Made by a program: the position numbers and the translations under genes. Positions 7,311 through 10,749 of a DNA stretch of 10,749 bases are shown here, piece after piece. The notes beneath the pieces are model-generated. The model did not search any database, had not been told where the DNA came from, and worked only from the letters and a program-made list of their open reading frames with translations. The number at the start of each line of letters is the position of its first letter. Within the stretch, counting starts at the first letter, position 1. The DNA comes from Nitrososphaerales archaeon TH5894 (GTDB taxonomy: Archaea; Thermoproteota; Nitrososphaeria; Nitrososphaerales; Nitrososphaeraceae): NCBI GenBank assembly GCA_014523485.1, contig JAATVK010000093.1, positions 1 to 10,749 of the forward strand, written 5' to 3'.

Positions 7311-7535
7311 GTATACAATAAAAAATTTTTTGTTCTGAAAATGTAATTAGTAAATAAATTTAATTCAAATAGATTACTTTTATTATTAATGAAGTTCCAT
7401 AAATTAGTATGATATTTTAGGTAGAGATAAATTATGTTAGAAATAATTAGATTTGTTATCTTTATTAATAGTAAATACTTTAGATCTTACATAAATCCAT
7501 ATTAAGATTACTAAATGAACTGGGATAAAGTAAAG

Positions 7536-7544
7536 AATATAATT
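7536..7544 (+). promoter_or_regulatory. TATA-like box of the lipoyl/TusA-like gene
   Basis: aatataatt is centred 27 bases before the ATG at 7567, the same spacing as other genes here. This favours 7567 over the upstream ATG at 7549 or the TTG at 7543 as the true start. Confidence 0.3.
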
Positions 7545-7566
7545 GGTTATGGAATGTTTCAAATTT

Positions 7567-8238
7567 ATGATTATCGATAATTGTAATTTTCCTGATAACT
7601 TATTATATGATCCTGATAGTTTTGTATGGGCAGATGTTTCTAATGAAAACTCCATAAAGATAGGAATAATACCTATCTTAACATCAATTTCAGGTAAACT
7701 AAAATCAATTAAACTCAAAAAAGGAGGTACCAATATTGAGAGAGGTAAAAGCTTAGGTTCGATAGAAAGCCCAAAATATTTCGGAATAGTACGATCTCCC
7801 CTTACTGGAAAGGTAAAAGAAATAAATGAATCGATACTATCTAAACCAAAACAAGTTAATGATAGTCCATATGAATTGGGGTGGTTGTCAACAATTGTAC
7901 CCTCTAATTTGGATAAAGATCTGAATGATTTAAAAAAAATAGGTGGGTGCTCTATTCAGTTTAAATCCCTTATAGATGAATTTCACGTGCGTTGTTTCAA
8001 GGCCTATCCAGACTATGAAATGTATGAACTTGGTACGGAATGTGCTGCAACCCTTACAAAATTGGACGAGCTATTGACTAAAATTGATATAGGCGAAATT
8101 GTTTATTTGGCATCGGATGATATAACTGCAGATCTAGAATTGATGAGATGGTCCAAAGAAAGATCTCAATCAATATTAGAGATGAGAAAAGAAGGTCTCA
8201 TATTTCACTTTTTAGTCAAAAAAGAAAGAAATAATTGA
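7567..8238 (+). CDS. GcvH-like lipoyl carrier fused to a TusA-like sulfur-carrier domain
   Basis: Residues are numbered from the ATG at 7567 (223 residues); in-frame upstream starts at 7549 (ATG) and 7543 (TTG) would add 6 or 8. Residues 6-120 follow the H-protein pattern: 'NFPDNLLYDPDSFVWADV', 'VGI'-like 'KIGIIP', 'SIESPKYFGIVRSPLTGKV' and 'VNDSPYELGWL'. Lys70, in the Glu-Ser-x-Lys turn before 'SPLTGKV', is where GcvH and LbpA are lipoylated. Residues about 153-219 look like TusA: 'GTECAATLTKLDELL' puts Cys159 at the sulfur-carrying position, followed by 'IDIGEIVYLASDD' and a terminal 'IFHFLVKK' strand. The proline after the TusA cysteine (CPxP) is missing, so this half is remote. A tandem rhodanese gene faces it three bases away. 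Context suggests sulfur transfer onto bound lipoate rather than, or besides, glycine cleavage. Lipoyl assignment is strong; TusA assignment moderate. Confidence 0.8.
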   Translation: MIIDNCNFPDNLLYDPDSFVWADVSNENSIKIGIIPILTSISGKLKSIKLKKGGTNIERGKSLGSIESPKYFGIVRSPLTGKVKEINESILSKPKQVNDSPYELGWLSTIVPSNLDKDLNDLKKIGGCSIQFKSLIDEFHVRCFKAYPDYEMYELGTECAATLTKLDELLTKIDIGEIVYLASDDITADLELMRWSKERSQSILEMRKEGLIFHFLVKKERNN

Positions 8239-8241
8239 ATT

Positions 8242-9084
8242 TTATTTTTCAATTGGATTGTCAATCATATTTCCCCATTCTGTCCAAGAACCATCATAAT
8301 TTTTTACATCTGGATATCCAAGGAGATGTCTCAAAACAAACCAGGTATGCGAAGAACGCTCCCCTATTCTACAATATGTAATTATTTCCTTATCTGGTGT
8401 GATACCAACAGTCTGATATAATTTTGTAAGTTCATCAGCCGATTTGAATGTACCGTCATCATTTACTGCTTTAGCCCATGGTATGTTTATCGCTCCTGGA
8501 ATGTGTCCTCCTCTTTGGGCATGTTCTGTAGGGTATTCAGGAGGTGCAGTTATTTCTCCACTAAATTCTGGTGGACTTCTAACATCGATCCTCTTTATTT
8601 GGTCAGAGTTTAACGATTCTCTTACTTGATTAAGGAATGCTCTTAGAGCTGGATTAGGTTCAGAAACTTTAAAATTTCCCATAGGAAAATTGGGAATATC
8701 TTTTGAAATGGGTCTATCTTCTTCAAGCCATTTTTTTCTTCCTCCGTTCATGATTTTTACATTTGTCATACCATAATATTCGAAAACCCAAAAAGCAAAA
8801 GCAGCAAACCAATTATTAAAATCACCATATAATACAAGAATAGTGTCATTATTTATTCCAGATTTTTGTAATAAAGTTGAACAACCATCTTTTGAAATGA
8901 TATTTCTGTTAAGAGGGTCATTTATGTCCTTTCTCCAATCAAATAAAACTGCATTAGGTATATGACCAAGATTATAATTTGCTTTTGGATCATAGTCAAC
9001 TTCGGCTATCCGAACATTATTGTCATTTACATGATCTTCCACCCATTGTGTATCTACTAAAACATTTTGATTTGCATATTCCAT
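8242..9084 (-). CDS. Thiosulfate sulfurtransferase (tandem rhodanese, CysA/SseA type)
   Basis: Rhodaneses carry sulfane sulfur as a cysteine persulfide, taken from thiosulfate or another donor. Two rhodanese domains are visible in 280 residues. The N-terminal one (about 8-125) has 'HIPNAVLFDW' (41-50) and 'VKIMNGGRKKWL' (109-120), but 'LYGDFNNWFA' (85-94) in place of the active-site loop, so it lacks the cysteine and is structural. The C-terminal one (about 145-275) has 'RIDVRSPPEFSGE' (165-177), 'GGHIPGAINIPW' (192-203) and the active loop 'CRIGERSS' (238-245) with Cys238, then 'NYDGSWTEWGN' (262-272). The CRIGERS loop matches mycobacterial CysA/SseA proteins and bovine-type thiosulfate sulfurtransferases (CRxGxx). 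It is cytoplasmic, with no signal peptide. The convergent gene three bases away encodes a lipoyl/TusA-like protein, a plausible acceptor. Confidence 0.93.
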   Translation of the reverse strand: MEYANQNVLVDTQWVEDHVNDNNVRIAEVDYDPKANYNLGHIPNAVLFDWRKDINDPLNRNIISKDGCSTLLQKSGINNDTILVLYGDFNNWFAAFAFWVFEYYGMTNVKIMNGGRKKWLEEDRPISKDIPNFPMGNFKVSEPNPALRAFLNQVRESLNSDQIKRIDVRSPPEFSGEITAPPEYPTEHAQRGGHIPGAINIPWAKAVNDDGTFKSADELTKLYQTVGITPDKEIITYCRIGERSSHTWFVLRHLLGYPDVKNYDGSWTEWGNMIDNPIEK

Positions 9085-9106
9085 AGATTTAAAAAAACAA
9101 ACTCTG

Positions 9107-9116
9107 TTATAAATTT
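9107..9116 (-). promoter_or_regulatory. TATA-like box of the rhodanese gene
   Basis: The minus strand reads aaatttataa, centred about 27 bases before the ATG at 9084, with no Shine-Dalgarno sequence in between. One of the clearer promoter candidates in the window. Confidence 0.4.
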
Positions 9117-9120
9117 TTTA

Positions 9121-9140
9121 TAAAAAGCAAGAAATGCTTT
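9121..9140 (-). terminator. Hairpin followed by U-tract, possible terminator of the MtrA-like gene
   Basis: A six-base-pair stem (9124-9129 with 9135-9140, AAAGCA/TGCTTT) with a five-base loop is followed on the minus strand by five T. It lies about 107 bases after the MtrA-like stop and directly before the rhodanese promoter, so it would insulate the two genes. Confidence 0.3.
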
Positions 9141-9201
9141 ATTTACGAAGAAAATTTATAACATGAAACATACTTAAATAATAGATAAAAAATTTTGTAA
9201 G

Positions 9202-9218
9202 ATTTTTGTTTTTTTTTT
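9202..9218. other. Homopolymer T tract (T10) in the rhodanese-MtrA gap
   Basis: Five T, one G and then ten T occur on the plus strand about 30 bases beyond the MtrA-like stop. On the minus strand this is an A-run, so it is not a U-tract terminator for the annotated gene. It would only terminate an unseen plus-strand transcript. Also a likely sequencing or replication-slippage site. Confidence 0.3.
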
Positions 9219-9246
9219 GGGTGGTACATATTCCTGTTCAATTATC

Positions 9247-9759
9247 TTAATAAAATGAAACCTGAATATCAAAAACTATATCTTTAATTCTATCTATATC
9301 TTTTAATCCAGTCTTATAAATTATGTTTATATGGTGTCTAAAATATTCAATTTCATCATATGAACATGCTAAAAATGGATATGGAGCAATAGCATTTATA
9401 ACTTTTTTGTCATGATCAATTCCATTTTTTTGTAATGCAATTAATGTTTGCCCAGACAAATGACCTTTAACTTCTTCTCCGCAGAGTAAAAGATATCTCA
9501 AACTTTTATTATTTGTAGTAAATTTGATAATTTCATCTATTCCTTTATTTTCTGAAAGTAATCTTCCTACAATAAAAATTTTATCCATAATCTCTTGGTT
9601 ATTTTTGATCTCTTTGAGTAAATCTAAACTTGATAAAGTACAAATTGCTATTGTTCTTCCTTTTCCAATATAATACTCTGGCTTAAGGGGAAATAAATGA
9701 TAACAACAAATTCCAAAAATATTATCTATTCGTGCTTTGAGTTTAATTCTATCTCCCAT
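9247..9759 (-). CDS. MtrA-like corrinoid protein (tetrahydromethanopterin S-methyltransferase subunit A family), soluble
   Basis: MtrA is the subunit of the methanogen Mtr complex that carries the methyl group on a cobalamin between methyl-tetrahydromethanopterin and coenzyme M. This 170-residue protein follows the MtrA pattern: 'YIGKGRTIAICTLSS' (30-44), 'IFIVGRLLSENKGIDEII' (61-78), 'SLRYLLLCGEEVKGHLSGQ' (86-104), 'LIALQKNGIDHDKKVINAIA' (106-125) and 'EIEYFRHHI' (136-144). His100, in the G-H-x-x-G-Q turn, corresponds to His84 of Methanothermobacter MtrA, the cobalt-binding histidine. The C-terminal membrane anchor of methanogen MtrA is absent, so the protein is cytoplasmic. No other mtr gene is visible. 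A role as a corrinoid methyl carrier, or a repurposed pterin/cobalamin-binding protein, is inferred. A 28-base gap separates it from the gene upstream, but a TATA-like box lies there. Confidence 0.85.
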   Translation of the reverse strand: MGDRIKLKARIDNIFGICCYHLFPLKPEYYIGKGRTIAICTLSSLDLLKEIKNNQEIMDKIFIVGRLLSENKGIDEIIKFTTNNKSLRYLLLCGEEVKGHLSGQTLIALQKNGIDHDKKVINAIAPYPFLACSYDEIEYFRHHINIIYKTGLKDIDRIKDIVFDIQVSFY

Positions 9760-9778
9760 TGACTTGATGTACCATTTC

Positions 9779-9788
9779 TATAAATATT
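9779..9788 (-). promoter_or_regulatory. TATA-like box of the MtrA-like gene
   Basis: The minus strand reads aaatatttata, centred about 25 bases before the ATG at 9759 and touching the stop codon of the gene upstream. The MtrA-like gene could thus be transcribed alone as well as by read-through. Confidence 0.3.
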
Positions 9789-10749
9789 TAATTAATTTTT
9801 GAAGTATTATTATCAATAACAATTTTTCTTCTTTTTGACTGAATAATTCCCATTAATTGATAACCATATTCAAGATTGTGTTTGATATGATTGATTCCAT
9901 GTTTCCCTTTTGGCACAAAAGAACCGTCCAAAATACTCTCCAAATATGTTTTTGTTTTTTTGATTGAGTTTGCTGCATGTTGTAGCTGACTTCCAGACAA
10001 TTTTCTCCCAGCTTCTTTCTCTATAAGCTTACTAAATCCTTCTGTGGACATAAATTGACTATATTCCTGAAGTTTATGATAATTTCTACAAATATTTTCT
10101 ATTTTTTGTTTATCAGGTTCTATTAAACTTCGAAATGCATTTTGTATTTCTTTTTCGTTTCTTCCAGTAAGTTTTACTAATATTTCAAAAGTTTCATTAT
10201 TTTGAATATCTTGTAAACTATTGCTTTCTATTTTAATTGACAATATTTTTTTTAATTCATCTTCGAAATTGAGTTTTGAATTTTGATAATAACCGTTAAT
10301 GGCAAACAGATTTACAGAATTGCCTACAATATCTTCCCCATATTTTATTATATACATCAAATTTACAATTATAACCGGAAAAATAAGCTTTAGGTTTTCG
10401 TTTAATTTATTATAATTTTCCATTATATCTTTATATATATTAAATGTAATTGTATTAACTACATCTTTTTTCCTTTCATCTATAATTCTAGACATTATTG
10501 TTAAAAGATCAAATAGTTGAGATTGAGAAAAAAACTCCTTATTTTTTACAGAATAAATAGCTATTATCTTTAATGCATATAACCATTTTTCTGAAGGATT
10601 TTTATGGAGAGTATTTCTTGAAATCTCTTTAACATTTTTTTTCATTTCACTATTATCTAGATTAATAAGATCAAAAATATTATCGATTATTTCGTTTATA
10701 GATATTTTCTCATTACTCCAATTTTGTAATATTTTATGTTTGTTTTGCA
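9788..10749 (-). CDS. Unrecognised helical protein, 5' end beyond the window
   Basis: The stop is at 9788-9790. The first in-frame ATG inside the window is at 10645 (285 residues), but the same frame stays open for 34 more codons to the right edge with protein-like content, so the true start probably lies outside. I do not recognise the family. The protein looks almost entirely alpha-helical and Lys/Asn/Ile-rich, with no signal peptide or cysteine cluster; one hydrophobic stretch (94-107 from that ATG) is more likely a buried helix than a membrane span. The C-terminal part, 'GRKLSGSQLQHAANSIKKTK' (213-232) followed by 'SFVPKGKHGINHIKHNLEYG' (242-261), is rich in Gly, His and basic residues and appears the most constrained segment. 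It is 28 bases upstream of the MtrA-like gene on the same strand and might share a transcript with it. Confidence 0.7.
   Translation of the reverse strand, partial: QNKHKILQNWSNEKISINEIIDNIFDLINLDNSEMKKNVKEISRNTLHKNPSEKWLYALKIIAIYSVKNKEFFSQSQLFDLLTIMSRIIDERKKDVVNTITFNIYKDIMENYNKLNENLKLIFPVIIVNLMYIIKYGEDIVGNSVNLFAINGYYQNSKLNFEDELKKILSIKIESNSLQDIQNNETFEILVKLTGRNEKEIQNAFRSLIEPDKQKIENICRNYHKLQEYSQFMSTEGFSKLIEKEAGRKLSGSQLQHAANSIKKTKTYLESILDGSFVPKGKHGINHIKHNLEYGYQLMGIIQSKRRKIVIDNNTSKIN

Larger units (their letters stand above)
6937..7566. other. Long AT-rich intergenic region without a supported gene
   Basis: About 630 bases separate the start of UDG from the start of the lipoyl/TusA-like gene; both are transcribed away from here, so it must hold both promoters. 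I see no tRNA arms, no box C/D or H/ACA pattern I could defend, and no convincing open frame. What it holds: a 16-base perfect palindrome (6987-7002), a short direct repeat atctataaat/atctataatt (7291-7310), and the self-complementary A6T6 tract (7320-7331). Base composition is more AT-rich than the flanking genes. A small RNA, a decayed gene or simply a long regulatory spacer are all possible. Confidence 0.5.

Noticed and set aside
6937-7566. tRNA or other structured RNA in the long gap
   Set aside because: No T-arm consensus, no GC-rich stems, and composition is uniformly AT-rich; nothing met a minimum structural standard by eye.
7437-7733. Minus-strand frame of 98 codons spanning the gap and the start of the lipoyl gene
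   Set aside because: Half of it is antisense to the lipoyl domain; the rest is low-complexity AT-rich sequence with no recognisable protein features.
7567-8238. Simple annotation as glycine cleavage H protein only
   Set aside because: H proteins are about 125-150 residues; the roughly 90-residue C-terminal part and the rhodanese neighbour are not explained by that label, although the lipoyl half is GcvH-like.
8444-8629. Plus-strand frame of 61 codons opposite the rhodanese
   Set aside because: Antisense to the active C-terminal rhodanese domain; shadow frame.
1-10749. CRISPR array, insertion sequence or integrated element
   Set aside because: No regularly spaced repeats, transposase, integrase or terminal inverted repeats seen; codon and base use look even across the window.

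Overview
The window looks like an AT-rich genome from the archaeal class Nitrososphaeria (the ammonia-oxidising lineage formerly called Thaumarchaeota). Four things point there: a tetraether-lipid radical SAM enzyme, a crotonase of the kind used in the thaumarchaeal hydroxypropionate/hydroxybutyrate carbon-fixation cycle, an archaeal GPN-loop GTPase, and start codons with no Shine-Dalgarno sequence but with a TATA-like box about 24-31 bases upstream. The lineage is inferred from gene content; no marker gene such as rRNA is present.

Layout. On the left (1-2243), two plus-strand genes: the 3' part of a tetraether synthase (Tes)-type radical SAM protein and a 3-hydroxypropionyl-CoA dehydratase/crotonyl-CoA hydratase-type crotonase. 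Next (2245-3974), a minus-strand pair of GPN-loop GTPase followed 11 bases later by homoserine kinase, tail-to-tail with the crotonase. A divergent plus-strand membrane protein (4099-5133, TTG start) belongs to the LPG-synthase TM/flippase-like family. Three minus-strand genes follow (5183-6936): family 4 uracil-DNA glycosylase, a type I RNase H with a C-terminal extension, and an unrecognised small protein with an acidic tail. A roughly 600-base AT-rich gap (6937-7566) holds no gene I can support.

The most interesting block is 7567-9084. A plus-strand protein has an N-terminal GcvH-like lipoyl domain with its modifiable lysine and a C-terminal TusA-like domain with a candidate sulfur-carrier cysteine. 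It faces, tail-to-tail and three bases apart, a tandem-domain rhodanese. Lipoate carrier, TusA-like carrier and rhodanese are the parts list of lipoate-linked sulfur trafficking (the sHdr-type logic), here compressed into two adjacent genes.

On the right (9247-10749), minus-strand genes encode a soluble MtrA-like corrinoid protein that keeps the presumed cobalt-binding histidine, and an unrecognised helical protein that runs off the window's right edge.

How the genes relate: most look like independently transcribed housekeeping genes (lipid, carbon, threonine, DNA repair). The lipoyl/TusA-rhodanese pair and the orphan MtrA are the places where new biochemistry is most likely. No tRNA, rRNA, CRISPR array, insertion sequence or integrase was seen.
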